Source of the DNA: Microbacterium sp. SMR1
Lineage (GTDB): Bacteria > Actinomycetota > Actinomycetes > Actinomycetales > Microbacteriaceae
DNA length: 64,000 bases
Assembly (NCBI RefSeq): GCF_003289625.1
Contig: NZ_QMBN01000002.1
Coordinates: 704,610 to 768,609, forward strand
Direction of reading: 5' to 3'
Each line of letters starts with the position of its first letter. Position 1 is the first letter of the stretch. This document shows, in pieces, positions 1-8,415 of the stretch. Both the position numbers and the translations under genes were made by a program. The notes beneath the pieces are model-generated. The model searched no databases and was not told the origin of the DNA. It saw only the letters and a program-made list of their open reading frames with translations.

Positions 1-1170
1 GGCCGCCTGCACGAGCACCTCGTTGATCTTCTGGCCGCCGAAGTACTCGGGTGCCTTGTTCAGGAACTCATCCGACTCGAGCTGCGCGGTCGTCGAGGGG
101 AAGCCGCCGCTCTCGGCGAAGATCGTCAGGCTCTCCTCGTCGTTGTTCAGCCACTTCAGGAACGCGGCGGCGAGCGCCGGGTTCTCGCTCTGCTTCGTGA
201 CCGCCTGGCCGCCGCCGCCGTTCTCGGCCGAGACCGGGGTGCCGTCGTAGGTCGGCATGGGAGCCACGCGCCAGTCGCCCGCCGCGTCGGCCACCGACGA
301 CTCGAGGTTGCCGGGCATCCAGGCGCCGATGACGAGGGTCGCGATCGAGCCGTCGCCGAGGCCCTTGAACCACTCGTCGCTCCAGCTCGGGGTGCTGGCG
401 ATCAGGTCGTCCTCGACGAGCGTGTTCCAGGTGTCGGCCCACTTCTTCGAGCCATCGTCGGCGACGTTGATCGTCACGTCGGTGCCATCGGCGGAGAACG
501 GCTGGCCGCCCGCCTGCCAGATCATGCTGGTGGCGAAGCCGGCGTCACCGGTGTCGTTCGTGATCTTCTTCGTCGGGTCGGCGGCGGTGAGCTGACGCGC
601 GGTGGCGATGTACTCGTCCCACGTCGTCGGGACCGTCAGGCCGTACTGGTCGAAGACCGCCTTGTTGTAGAACAGCGCCATGGGGCCCGAGTCCTGCGGG
701 AGGCCGTAGATCTTGCCGTCGAAGTCGACGGAGTTCCACGTCGAGGCGGTGTAGTCGCTCTCGAGGTCGCCGAAGCCGTAGGGTGCGAGGTCGAGCAGCC
801 CGTCGGTGAGGGCGAACTGGGGGAAGGCGTAGTACTCGATCTGCACGACGTCGGGGGCGCCCGAGCCGGCCTTGATCGCGTTCTGGAGCTTGGTGTACTC
901 CTCGGTGTTGGTGCCCGCGTTGACGACGTTGACCTTGACCTCGGGGTACTTCTTCATGAACGCCTCGGCCTGCGCCTCGGCGGACGGGGTCCACGACCAG
1001 TAGGTGATCTCACCGCCGGCCTTCAGGGCCGCGTCGAGATCGTCGGGGTTGCCGCCGCCCGCGGCGGGGCCGGAGGACGAGCAGGCGGCCAGCACGAGGC
1101 CGGCGGCTGCGGTCAGGGCCACGACGGATGCGGCGCGACGCAGCGCCGATCCCTTGCGCATGGGTGTCAT
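1..1170 (-). CDS. CUT1 ABC transporter sugar-binding lipoprotein (partial, C-terminus outside window)
   Basis: This extracellular solute-binding protein (SBP family 1) delivers an oligosaccharide to the two permeases encoded just upstream. The ATG at 1170 opens a lipoprotein signal (MTPMRKGS, then LVLAAC) with the lipidated cysteine at residue 30. The mature part has the family pattern of TYWSWTPS near the start, EYYAFPQFA, and LPQDSGPMALFYNK in the middle. About 390 residues are inside the window and the frame runs open off the left edge, so only the last few tens of residues are missing. It is the third gene of a permease-permease-SBP operon. The substrate is inferred to be a galactan fragment because the divergent LacI gene and the GH30 galactanase share the same operator. 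A second in-frame ATG lies at 1161. Confidence 0.9.
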   Translation of the reverse strand, partial: MTPMRKGSALRRAASVVALTAAAGLVLAACSSSGPAAGGGNPDDLDAALKAGGEITYWSWTPSAEAQAEAFMKKYPEVKVNVVNAGTNTEEYTKLQNAIKAGSGAPDVVQIEYYAFPQFALTDGLLDLAPYGFGDLESDYTASTWNSVDFDGKIYGLPQDSGPMALFYNKAVFDQYGLTVPTTWDEYIATARQLTAADPTKKITNDTGDAGFATSMIWQAGGQPFSADGTDVTINVADDGSKKWADTWNTLVEDDLIASTPSWSDEWFKGLGDGSIATLVIGAWMPGNLESSVADAAGDWRVAPMPTYDGTPVSAENGGGGQAVTKQSENPALAAAFLKWLNNDEESLTIFAESGGFPSTTAQLESDEFLNKAPEYFGGQKINEVLVQAA

Positions 1171-1187
1171 GGGAGTTCCTTCACTTC

Positions 1188-1217
1188 GTTGTTGTGGATT
1201 CGGGTTGTTGTGGATTC
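1188..1217. repeat. 14-bp direct repeat in the leader of the binding-protein gene
   Basis: Two exact copies of GTTGTTGTGGATTC lie at 1188-1201 and 1204-1217, a 16-bp period. They sit in the 82-bp gap between the permease stop and the binding-protein start. On the coding strand they read as an ACAACAAC-rich, unstructured leader. A role in mRNA stability or translation of the abundant binding protein is possible but is inference. Confidence 0.6.
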
Positions 1218-1252
1218 AGGTGGTGCGGAATACAGGGTCTTCGGGGGTGTGC

Positions 1253-2131
1253 TCACTGCTTGACGCTGCCGGCGCTCAGACCGGACTGCCAGAAGCGCTG
1301 CAGCATGAGGAAGGCCACCACGATCGGGATGATCGACAACAGCGATCCGGTGATCACCAGGTTGTAGATCGGCTGCGCCGCGGCTCCGGTGGCCTGGGCG
1401 TTCCACTGGTTGAGCCCGACGGTGAGCGGGTACCAGGCGGGGTCGCTGAGCATGATGAGTGGGAGGAAGTAGTTGTTCCACGTGGCGACGACCGCGAACA
1501 GCAGCACGGTGACGATGCCGGGCATGAGGAGCTTGGTCGAGATGGTGAAGAACGTGCGCATCTCGCTGGCGCCGTCCATCCGAGCGGCCTCGAGCAGCTC
1601 GGTGGGAACGGCGTCGCTGGCGAACACCCACATCAGGTACAGGCCGAAGGGGCTGATGAGCGAGGGGATGATGATCGCCCACGGGGTGTTCGTCAGGCCC
1701 AGCTGGCTGAACATGAGGAACGTGGGGACCGCGAGGGCGGTGCCGGGAACGGCGACGGCGCCGATGACGACGGCGAAGACCGCCTTGCGGCCGCGGAAGT
1801 TGTACTTCGCCAGGCCGTAGCCCGCCATTGTGGCCAGCACCGTGGCTCCGCCCGCGCCGACGACGACATAGAGGAGCGTGTTGCCGAGCCACCGCAGGAA
1901 GATGCCGTCGCGGTAGGTGAACGTGTCGACGATGTTGTTCCACAGGTTGAAGCTGTCGCCGAACCAGAGGCCGAACGTCGTGAACAGGTCTCCCTGCGTC
2001 TTCGTCGCGTTGATGATCAGCCAGAACAGCGGCAGCAGCGTGTAGAGGATGAACAGGCTCATCACGACGGTGAGTACGACGGATTTCCGCCGGGCGAACG
2101 GCGTGCTGCGGGCGAGGGCGGGAGCGGTCAT
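1253..2131 (-). CDS. CUT1 ABC transporter permease, MalG type
   Basis: Second transmembrane subunit of a carbohydrate importer, 292 residues with about six membrane helices. The first helix is the hydrophobic run starting LTVVMSLFILYTLLPLF after a short Arg/Lys-rich cytoplasmic tail. The EAA loop that contacts the ATPase reads LLEAARMDGASEMRTFF, the normal MalG form. Its ATG overlaps the stop of the upstream permease by 4 bp, so the two are translationally coupled. No ATPase gene is nearby, which is usual for actinobacterial CUT1 systems served by a common MsiK-like ATPase. Substrate is not readable from sequence. Confidence 0.92.
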   Translation of the reverse strand: MTAPALARSTPFARRKSVVLTVVMSLFILYTLLPLFWLIINATKTQGDLFTTFGLWFGDSFNLWNNIVDTFTYRDGIFLRWLGNTLLYVVVGAGGATVLATMAGYGLAKYNFRGRKAVFAVVIGAVAVPGTALAVPTFLMFSQLGLTNTPWAIIIPSLISPFGLYLMWVFASDAVPTELLEAARMDGASEMRTFFTISTKLLMPGIVTVLLFAVVATWNNYFLPLIMLSDPAWYPLTVGLNQWNAQATGAAAQPIYNLVITGSLLSIIPIVVAFLMLQRFWQSGLSAGSVKQ

Positions 2132-3051
2132 CGCATCTCCTGACGGGATCCGCGCAACTGGACGACGTAGGCGATGACCGCCGTGATGACGCCCATGATG
2201 ATCGCGACGGTGGCGGCGTAGTTGTACTGCTGGCCGGCGAACGAGAGGTTGTACGCGTACATGTTCGGCGTGAAGAACGTCGTGATCGTGTTCGGGGCCA
2301 GGGGCTTGAGGATGTTCGGCTCGTTGAAGAGCTGGAAGCTGCCGATGATCGAGAAGATCGTGGCGATGACGATCGAGCCGCGCAGAGCGGGGATCTTGAT
2401 CGAGAGGATCGTGCGCCAGGCGCCGGCGCCGTCGAGGGATGCCGCCTCGTACAGCTCACCGGGGATGGTCTTGAGCGACGAGTAGAAGATCAGCATGTTG
2501 TAGCCGACGAACTGCCAGGTCACGATGTTGCCGATCGAGACCATCATCCACTCGGGGAGGAAGGGTCGCAGGACCTGGGCACCGAGCAGATCGTTGATGT
2601 TGCCGGCGAGGCCGAACTGATCGCCGTAGATGTAGCCCCACATGAGGACCGCGACGACGGCGGGCACGGCGTAGGGCAGGAAGATGATGATCCGGTAGAA
2701 GCCCGAGGCGTGCAGGCGCGCGCTGTCGATCGCGAGGGCCGCAGCGAGGGCGAGCACGAGCATGATCGGCACCTGGATCAGCAGGAACAGCAGCACGCGG
2801 AGGAAGCCGTCCCACAGCTTCGGGTCGGCGAAGGCCGTCAGGTAGTTCTCGAAGCCGACGAACGCGTTGCCGCCGACGATCTGCTCGCGGAAGAAGCTGA
2901 GGTAGAGCGCGTAGGCGAGGGGCGCGAGGAAGACGAGGGCGAACACGATCGCGAAGGGGCCCACGAAGAGCCATCCGCGCTGTTCGACGCTGACGCGCCG
3001 CCGCTTCCGCGCGGTGCGCACGGCGGGAGGGGGTGCCGTTGTGGTCGTCAT
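2128..3051 (-). CDS. CUT1 ABC transporter permease, MalF type
   Basis: First gene of the importer operon, 307 residues. An Arg/Lys-rich N-terminal tail (ARKRRRVSVEQRGW) precedes about six membrane helices; the EAA loop reads LYEAASLDGAGAWRTI. The open frame extends upstream to 4077, but that extension is antisense to the LacI gene. I therefore chose the ATG at 3051, where the MTTTTAPPP start and membrane homology begin. The promoter region 3052-3162 carries two 16-bp palindromic operators, so the operon is probably repressed by the divergent LacI protein. Confidence 0.92.
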   Translation of the reverse strand: MTTTTAPPPAVRTARKRRRVSVEQRGWLFVGPFAIVFALVFLAPLAYALYLSFFREQIVGGNAFVGFENYLTAFADPKLWDGFLRVLLFLLIQVPIMLVLALAAALAIDSARLHASGFYRIIIFLPYAVPAVVAVLMWGYIYGDQFGLAGNINDLLGAQVLRPFLPEWMMVSIGNIVTWQFVGYNMLIFYSSLKTIPGELYEAASLDGAGAWRTILSIKIPALRGSIVIATIFSIIGSFQLFNEPNILKPLAPNTITTFFTPNMYAYNLSFAGQQYNYAATVAIIMGVITAVIAYVVQLRGSRQEMR

Positions 3052-3097
3052 CGTCCGTGCCTCTTCTGTGATGCAGGCGCTCGTCGATTGAGCGCGG

Positions 3098-3113
3098 ATG
3101 TTGACGTAAACAT
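3098..3113. promoter_or_regulatory. Class A LacI operator 1
   Basis: ATGTTGACGTAAACAT differs at one base from the perfect palindrome found at 4246-4261. It lies 47 bp upstream of the permease start in the divergent promoter region shared with the LacI gene. Confidence 0.8.
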
Positions 3114-3130
3114 AACTCGGAGACGCTAGC

Positions 3131-3146
3131 ATGTCAACGTCAACAT
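3131..3146. promoter_or_regulatory. Class A LacI operator 2, adjacent to the lacI ribosome binding site
   Basis: ATGTCAACGTCAACAT keeps one perfect half site and differs at two bases in the other half. It ends one base before the AAGGAGG ribosome binding site (3148-3154) of the LacI gene. Repressor bound here would block the gene's own transcription, which suggests autoregulation. Confidence 0.75.
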
Positions 3147-3162
3147 CAAGGAGGATCCGGGC

Positions 3163-4206
3163 ATGGGTAAAGCAGGGCCAGCCGTACGCCCGGACGCTCG
3201 ACCGCGGCGTCGGGAAGTGTCGATGGCCGACGTGGCGGCGATGGCCGGCGTGTCGGGTCAGACCGTCTCGCGGGTCGCGAACGGCCGCGAGAACGTCGAC
3301 CCCGAGACCCGGGCGCGCGTCCAGGATGCGATGGCGCAGCTCGGCTATCGACCCAACAGCGCCGCGCGTGCACTGCGTTCGGGGCGCTTCCGCAGCATCG
3401 GCGTGATCATGTTCTCGCTCGCGAGCTACGGCAACACGCGCACGCTCGACGCCGTGGCATCCGTCGCCGCCGAGGCGGGGTACTCCCTCACCGTCATCAC
3501 GGTGCAGTCGGCGACGCAGTCCGACGTCTCGGGTGCATTCGTGCGCCTGGCCGAGCATGCCGTCGACGGCGTCATCATCCTGATCGAGACGCATCGTCTG
3601 GGCGAGCGCGAGCTGGCGCTGCCGACGGGACTCCCCGTCGTCGTGGTCGACTCGAGTGCCGATTACCCGTATCCCGTCGTCGACAACGACCAGACGCTGG
3701 GCGCGCGCCTCGCGACCGAGCACCTGCTCGACCTCGGACACGAAACCGTGAGTCACATCTCGGGTCCGCGGGAGTCCTTCGCCGCCGAGCGCAGGCGAGC
3801 CGCCTGGCACGACACGCTCGTCGCCCGCGGTGCGGCTGTGCCCGAGGTGCACGTCGGGGACTGGACCGCGGAGTCGGGTTACGAGATCGGCCGGGCGCTC
3901 GCCGGGGACGACCGCGTGACGGCGGTCTTCGTCGCCAACGACCGCATGGCGCTCGGGCTGCTGCGTGCGCTGCACGAGGCCGATCGTCCCGTCCCGGCGA
4001 GTGTCAGCGTCGTCGGGTACGACGATGCTCCCGAATCGGCGAACTTCTGGCCGCCGCTGACGACCGTACGTCAGCACTTCGACCGGATCGGTGCGGCCGC
4101 CGTGCGGTCGCTGCTCACCGAGATCGACGGGGGAGAGGTTCCCGCCGAGCGCACCCTCGTGCCGACCGAGCTCGTCGTGCGCGCGAGTTCCGGCCCGCGC
4201 CGCTGA
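3163..4206 (+). CDS. LacI-family transcriptional repressor of the galactan importer/GH30 regulon
   Basis: A 347-residue LacI/GalR regulator. The helix-turn-helix is at about residues 19-45 (SMADVAAMAGVSGQTVSRVA), followed by the hinge with LGYRPNSAARAL and a periplasmic-binding-protein-like sugar sensor domain ending in VSVVGYDDAPESANFWPPLTTVRQ. The start at 3163 is fixed by AAGGAGG eight bases upstream. It is divergent from the importer operon and followed at 107 bp by the GH30 gene. Four near-identical 16-bp palindromes flank it on both sides, so it very likely controls itself, the importer and GH30. The inducer is probably a galacto-oligosaccharide (inference). Confidence 0.9.
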   Translation: MGKAGPAVRPDARPRRREVSMADVAAMAGVSGQTVSRVANGRENVDPETRARVQDAMAQLGYRPNSAARALRSGRFRSIGVIMFSLASYGNTRTLDAVASVAAEAGYSLTVITVQSATQSDVSGAFVRLAEHAVDGVIILIETHRLGERELALPTGLPVVVVDSSADYPYPVVDNDQTLGARLATEHLLDLGHETVSHISGPRESFAAERRRAAWHDTLVARGAAVPEVHVGDWTAESGYEIGRALAGDDRVTAVFVANDRMALGLLRALHEADRPVPASVSVVGYDDAPESANFWPPLTTVRQHFDRIGAAAVRSLLTEIDGGEVPAERTLVPTELVVRASSGPRR

Positions 4207-4245
4207 TCAACCGTTGCACCGGGACACAGACGTCCCTTAGGCTCG

Positions 4246-4261
4246 ATGTTGACGTCAACAT
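4246..4261. promoter_or_regulatory. Class A LacI operator 3 (perfect palindrome)
   Basis: ATGTTGACGTCAACAT is a perfect 16-bp palindrome, 52 bp before the GH30 start. It is the consensus of the four class A sites in the window. Confidence 0.85.
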
Positions 4262-4275
4262 GTTTACGTCAACAT
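4260..4275. promoter_or_regulatory. Class A LacI operator 4, overlapping operator 3
   Basis: ATGTTTACGTCAACAT is one base from the consensus. It shares two bases with operator 3, so the centres are 14 bp apart. Two dimers could contact the DNA side by side, or the sites may compete. Confidence 0.8.
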
Positions 4276-4312
4276 CACCCCCCTGAGGTCGCATCGTTGC
4301 GACCGGATAGGA

Positions 4313-7300
4313 ATGACGATGAAGTCAGCTCGACTGATGTCGATGACCTGCGCGGTGGCGCTCGCGTCCGGTGGGCTCACCGCTGCGGCCGCCGTCGCGC
4401 CCCCGCCGGTGCACGCCGCCGACGCCGCCGCCGTGCGGATCACTCCGAATCCCGCCACCGCCTCGGAGAAGCCGTTCGAGGGATGGGGCACGAGCCTCGT
4501 CTGGTTCGCCAACGCGACCGGCGACTATCCCGAGGACGTCCGGCAGGACCTCTTCGACGCCGTCTTCGGCGACGAAGGCCTGAACCTCAACATCGCGCGT
4601 TACAACATCGGCGGCGGCAACGCCTCCGACGTCCCGCCGTACCTGCGGCCGGGCGGCGCGGTTCCCGGCTTCTGGAATCCGAACCTGCCGGCGACCGATG
4701 ACGAAGGGGCGATCACCTCGACCTTCGCCGACCGCGACCGGTACCGGGATGCCTGGGACCCCGATGACCCCGACGCGTACGACTTCGAGCAGGACCTCGC
4801 GCAGCGCTGGTGGCTCGGCGCGCTGAAGGACAAGGTCACGCACTGGGAGGCGTTCAGCAACTCCCCGCCCTACTTCCTCACCCAGAGCGGCTACGTCTCG
4901 GGTGGGATCAACAACGCCACGAGCGAGCAGCTCGCCCCCGCCGACATGGAGAAGTTCGCCGGCTATCTGGTGAACGTCGTCGATGAGCTCGAGCGGGTTC
5001 ACGGCATCTCGTTCGACACGATCGACCCGTTCAACGAGCCCAACACGAACTACTGGTCGACGCAGATCCCCGACGGTGCCACGTGGCCCACCGGCGGACG
5101 CCAGGAGGGTGCGCACATCGGGCCGGAGGCGCAGGACGCGATGATCGCCGCCCTCGCCGACCGCCTCGCGGAGCCGGGGACGACCACCGACGCGGTCATC
5201 TCGGCGATGGACGAGACCAACCCCGGCATCTTCGCCACCAACTGGAACACGTGGTCTGCGAAGGCGAAGGACCTCGTCGACCAGCTGAACGTGCACACGT
5301 ACGGCACCGGCGGGCGCCAGGTCGTCCGCGACATCGCCAAGGCCGCCGACAAGCCGCTGTGGATGAGCGAGGTCGAGGGCAACTGGACCGATCAGAGCAA
5401 GGGGTTCGTCACCGACGACATCGACAACGGCCTCGGCATGGCCCAGCACATCGTCGGTGACCTGCGCGAGCTCGAGCCCGACGCCTGGGTGTTCTGGCAG
5501 CCGGTCGAGGACCTCTACAACATGGAGAAGGTCGAGAAGCTGAACTGGGGCAGCGTCTTCATCGACTTCGACTGCAACGACGAGGGGCAGTCCGAGCGCC
5601 GGCTCCGCGACGGTGACGCCGACCCCTCCTGCAAGGTGCTGACGAACGAGAAGTTCAACACCGTGCGCAACTTCACGCACTACATCACCCCCGGCGACCG
5701 CTTGATCGCGACCGACAACGCGCAGTCGACGGCGGCGATCGACGCCGACGGCGAGGGCGCCACGATCGTGCACGTCAACGCCGAGGCCGCCGAACGCACG
5801 GTGGAGATCGACCTGAGCGACTTCGGCACGGTGGCCCCCGGGGCGACCGTGACCCCCATCGTGACGACGCAGTCGACCGCCGCGGAGCCCTCGGTCAACG
5901 CGCTCCGGCAGGGGCAGCCGGTCGCCGTGGACGCGGCATCCCGCACCGCGACGCTGACGGTGCCCGCCAAGTCAGTCGTGACCTTCGTCATCGACGGCGT
6001 CTCGGGCGTCTCATCGGATGCCGCGGCCTTCCGCGACGGCGAGACGGTGCAGCTCACGGGTCTTCAGAGCGGACTCGCCCTCGACGGCAGCTCGAGCCTC
6101 GCGGTCCGTTCGCTCGCCACCACGGCCGAGGCCGCCCGCGGACAGGCCTGGACCGTCCGCACGATCGAGGGCGCGGGCACCAACCGCCACCGCTTCACGC
6201 TGCAGAACGGTTCCGGGCAGTTCCTCGCTTCGCGCGGCACGGCCACGGCGCTCGTGGATGCCGACCCGGCGGCAGCCGCGGCCGATCCCGCCCTGCAGTG
6301 GATGGCCTCGACGACGGACGGCACGTACTACTCGGTGCTCAACGTCGCCGCGGAGCGCGTGCTCGACGTGAACGGCGGCAGCACGACGTCCGGCGCTGCG
6401 GTGGGCCTGTGGACCTCGAACGGCGGCGGGAACCAGCAGTGGCGCATCGCGAGCACGAGCGTCGCGGGCACCGAGCCCGTCACGGTCGCGACCGCGGTCG
6501 GCGTCGCCCCGACACTGCCCGCGTCCGTGAGCGTGCGCTACGTCGGAGGGACGGTGCGACAGGCGCCGGTGACGTGGCAGCTGGACGGTGTCGACTTCTC
6601 GCGCCCCGGTGCGGTGGAGGTCACCGGCACGGGCACCGAGCTGTTCGGCGGCTCGTTCGAAGCGACCGCGACCGTCGAGATCGGCGCCTACACCGCGACG
6701 CGGCCGGCATCCGTCACCGTCCCGGCCGGAAGCGCCCTCGACGCCGTCAGGAGCCAGGCCGACGACACCGTGGAGGCCGAGCTGCGACCCTCGGGAGCGG
6801 GCTTCCCGGTCCCGGTCGAGTGGGCGTGGGACGGCATCGCCGATGGTGCGTTCGCCGAGCCCGGCACGGTCTCGGTGCCCGGCGTGGCCGCGGGCCCGAG
6901 CGGCGAGAAGCTCGACGCGCGGCTGACCGTGATCGTCACGGCCGCGTCCGAGCGCAACGTCGCCCCCGAGAGCCGCCCGAGCGCGACCTTCACCGAGAGC
7001 ACGCAGTACGCGGTGAGCAACACGATCAACGGAAGCTCGACCGACAAGGGCTGGTCGAACTGGCGCTCGGGCACGAAGAACGCGCAGGACACCCTGAGCT
7101 ACGCCCTGGCGCAGCGCGAGACCCTGACGCGTGTCGCCGTGCAGTTCTACCGCGACGGCAGCTCGCTGAGCTGGCCCGCGACCATGCGGGTCGACCACCG
7201 CGTGAGCGGCGGCGACTGGGTCGAGGGCGACCTCGTTCCGGTGCCGGAGCCCACCGCGGGTGCGCCGCGCGTCGAGGTGCCGGTCACCGGCGCCGCCGAC

Positions 7301-8224
7301 GAGGTGCGCGTCGTGCTGAACGCCCGTCCCGACACGCACATGATCGTGTCGGAGGTCGAGATCTTCGCCGCAGCACCGGCGCCGGCCGGGATCGCCGATC
7401 TCGCGCGCCTCACGGTCGGCGACGTGCCCGTCGACGGGTTCGCGCCCGACACGCTGGAGTACACCGTCACGACGACGGGGTCCGCGTGGCCGATGCTCCA
7501 CGCGCTCGCGGTCGACGACGATGCCACGGTCGTCGTGACCCAGCCCGGCGAGGACCAGGCTGGCGACGTCCAGCGCATGGCGGCGGATGCCGCGCCTGCG
7601 GCCGACGACGTGATCAGCAGCACCGGAACCGTGACGGTCACGGCTCCCGACGGCGCCTCGCGCACCTACTCGGTGACCGTGAACCGCGCCGTCGGCGTCG
7701 AGACGCCGGTCGTGTCGGGCGAGCCGCGCGTCGGCGCGACCGTGCGCGCGGTGGCCGTCACCGATCCCGCGGACGCGGCACGCGCGTTCGTCTGGCTGCG
7801 CGACGGGGCGGCGATCGATGGCGCCACCGCCGACACCTACGCGCTGACGGCCGCCGACGAAGGCCGGGAGATCTCGGTCGAGGTGGCCGCCGAGGCGGCC
7901 GGCTTCATCGACGGCAGCGCCCGCTCAGCGGCGATCGTCCCGACCGCCGCCGTCGTCGACCCGGGAACGGGCGGCGGCACCGACGGTGGCACCGGCGGCG
8001 GCACCGGCGCTCCGGGTTCGGGCGCTGGGTCGGGTTCGGGTTCGGGTAGCGGCTCGGCGACGGGGACCGGAGCGAACGGCTCGGCTGCCTCGACGGACGC
8101 GCGCGATCTCGCACGCACGGGAGGGGATGCCGGCGGCATCACCGCGACGGTGATGGGCGCGCTCGCGCTGCTCATGCTCGGCGCCGGAGCGCTCGTGCTG
8201 CGTCGCCGACGCGCGCAGGCCTGA
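4313..8224 (+). CDS. Secreted, wall-anchored GH30 endo-beta-galactanase with accessory domains
   Basis: A 1303-residue enzyme, probably an endo-beta-1,6-galactanase cutting arabinogalactan side chains outside the cell. Signal peptide about 1-35 (PVHA/AD). GH30 domain about 40-565: FEGWGTSLVWF and LNIARYNIGGGN are typical of the subfamily with Streptomyces endo-1,6-galactanases; E242 in PFNEPNT is the likely acid/base and E353 in WMSEVEGN the likely nucleophile. Then a ricin-type trefoil (about 572-712), Ig-like Big_4 repeats (715-880), a discoidin/CBM32-like domain (880-1020), a cadherin-like sandwich (1025-1125), an Ig-like module, a Gly/Ser linker, LARTG at 1266-1270, a membrane helix and RRRR. 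LAxTG is the sortase-E pattern. AGGA at 4309-4312 fits the second ATG (4319) better than 4313. Confidence 0.85.
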   Translation: MTMKSARLMSMTCAVALASGGLTAAAAVAPPPVHAADAAAVRITPNPATASEKPFEGWGTSLVWFANATGDYPEDVRQDLFDAVFGDEGLNLNIARYNIGGGNASDVPPYLRPGGAVPGFWNPNLPATDDEGAITSTFADRDRYRDAWDPDDPDAYDFEQDLAQRWWLGALKDKVTHWEAFSNSPPYFLTQSGYVSGGINNATSEQLAPADMEKFAGYLVNVVDELERVHGISFDTIDPFNEPNTNYWSTQIPDGATWPTGGRQEGAHIGPEAQDAMIAALADRLAEPGTTTDAVISAMDETNPGIFATNWNTWSAKAKDLVDQLNVHTYGTGGRQVVRDIAKAADKPLWMSEVEGNWTDQSKGFVTDDIDNGLGMAQHIVGDLRELEPDAWVFWQPVEDLYNMEKVEKLNWGSVFIDFDCNDEGQSERRLRDGDADPSCKVLTNEKFNTVRNFTHYITPGDRLIATDNAQSTAAIDADGEGATIVHVNAEAAERTVEIDLSDFGTVAPGATVTPIVTTQSTAAEPSVNALRQGQPVAVDAASRTATLTVPAKSVVTFVIDGVSGVSSDAAAFRDGETVQLTGLQSGLALDGSSSLAVRSLATTAEAARGQAWTVRTIEGAGTNRHRFTLQNGSGQFLASRGTATALVDADPAAAAADPALQWMASTTDGTYYSVLNVAAERVLDVNGGSTTSGAAVGLWTSNGGGNQQWRIASTSVAGTEPVTVATAVGVAPTLPASVSVRYVGGTVRQAPVTWQLDGVDFSRPGAVEVTGTGTELFGGSFEATATVEIGAYTATRPASVTVPAGSALDAVRSQADDTVEAELRPSGAGFPVPVEWAWDGIADGAFAEPGTVSVPGVAAGPSGEKLDARLTVIVTAASERNVAPESRPSATFTESTQYAVSNTINGSSTDKGWSNWRSGTKNAQDTLSYALAQRETLTRVAVQFYRDGSSLSWPATMRVDHRVSGGDWVEGDLVPVPEPTAGAPRVEVPVTGAADEVRVVLNARPDTHMIVSEVEIFAAAPAPAGIADLARLTVGDVPVDGFAPDTLEYTVTTTGSAWPMLHALAVDDDATVVVTQPGEDQAGDVQRMAADAAPAADDVISSTGTVTVTAPDGASRTYSVTVNRAVGVETPVVSGEPRVGATVRAVAVTDPADAARAFVWLRDGAAIDGATADTYALTAADEGREISVEVAAEAAGFIDGSARSAAIVPTAAVVDPGTGGGTDGGTGGGTGAPGSGAGSGSGSGSGSATGTGANGSAASTDARDLARTGGDAGGITATVMGALALLMLGAGALVLRRRRAQA

Positions 8225-8246
8225 GCGCCTGAGGACCTGAGCGCCC

Positions 8247-8296
8247 GACGGCGAGGCCGTGCCGATCGATAAGACGATCGGCACGGCCTCGCCGTC
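8247..8296. terminator. Strong hairpin terminator between GH30 and GH35
   Basis: A perfect 22-bp stem (8247-8268 pairing with 8275-8296) encloses a 6-base loop, ATAAGA. It lies 23 bp after the GH30 stop and faces the convergent GH35 gene. There is no long T-run, as usual for high-GC actinobacteria, so it may act in both directions. Confidence 0.85.
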
Positions 8297-8373
8297 TTCG
8301 GAGAATCCCACGCTTCTCGGAGCTTCAGCCCGCGCGGCATCCGATCTACGCGTCATTCTCCGAGTTCGCTGCC

Positions 8374-8415
8374 GCCGCGTGCCGCGTGCCGCGTGCCGCG
8401 CGCCGTGTGCCGCAT
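8374..8415. repeat. Heptanucleotide tandem repeat at the 3' end of GH35
   Basis: Six 7-bp units follow one another: GCCGCGT three times exactly, then GCCGCGC, GCCGTGT and GCCGCAT. The array ends on the first base of the GH35 stop codon. Because it lies outside the reading frame, copy changes would not alter the protein. Confidence 0.75.

Noticed and set aside
1004..2143. Long plus-strand open frames across the first importer
   Set aside because: Arg/Glu-rich, low-complexity translations are typical shadows in very GC-rich DNA; the minus-strand proteins have clear families.
3052..4077. Upstream extension of the MalF frame antisense to the LacI gene
   Set aside because: The extra residues show no family pattern, while the plus-strand LacI protein is complete and has a ribosome site; the ATG at 3051 gives a normal permease.
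6011..8049. Long antisense and out-of-phase frames inside GH30
   Set aside because: They mirror the third-position GC bias of the real gene and contain no recognizable domain or ribosome site.
8298..8363. Inverted pair TCGGAGAAT/ATTCTCCGA around the GH30-GH35 gap
   Set aside because: Only nine bases with a 48-base loop, next to a far stronger 22-bp stem; likely chance.
8374..8415. Heptamer array as a CRISPR-like repeat
   Set aside because: Units are contiguous 7-mers without spacers and no cas genes are present.
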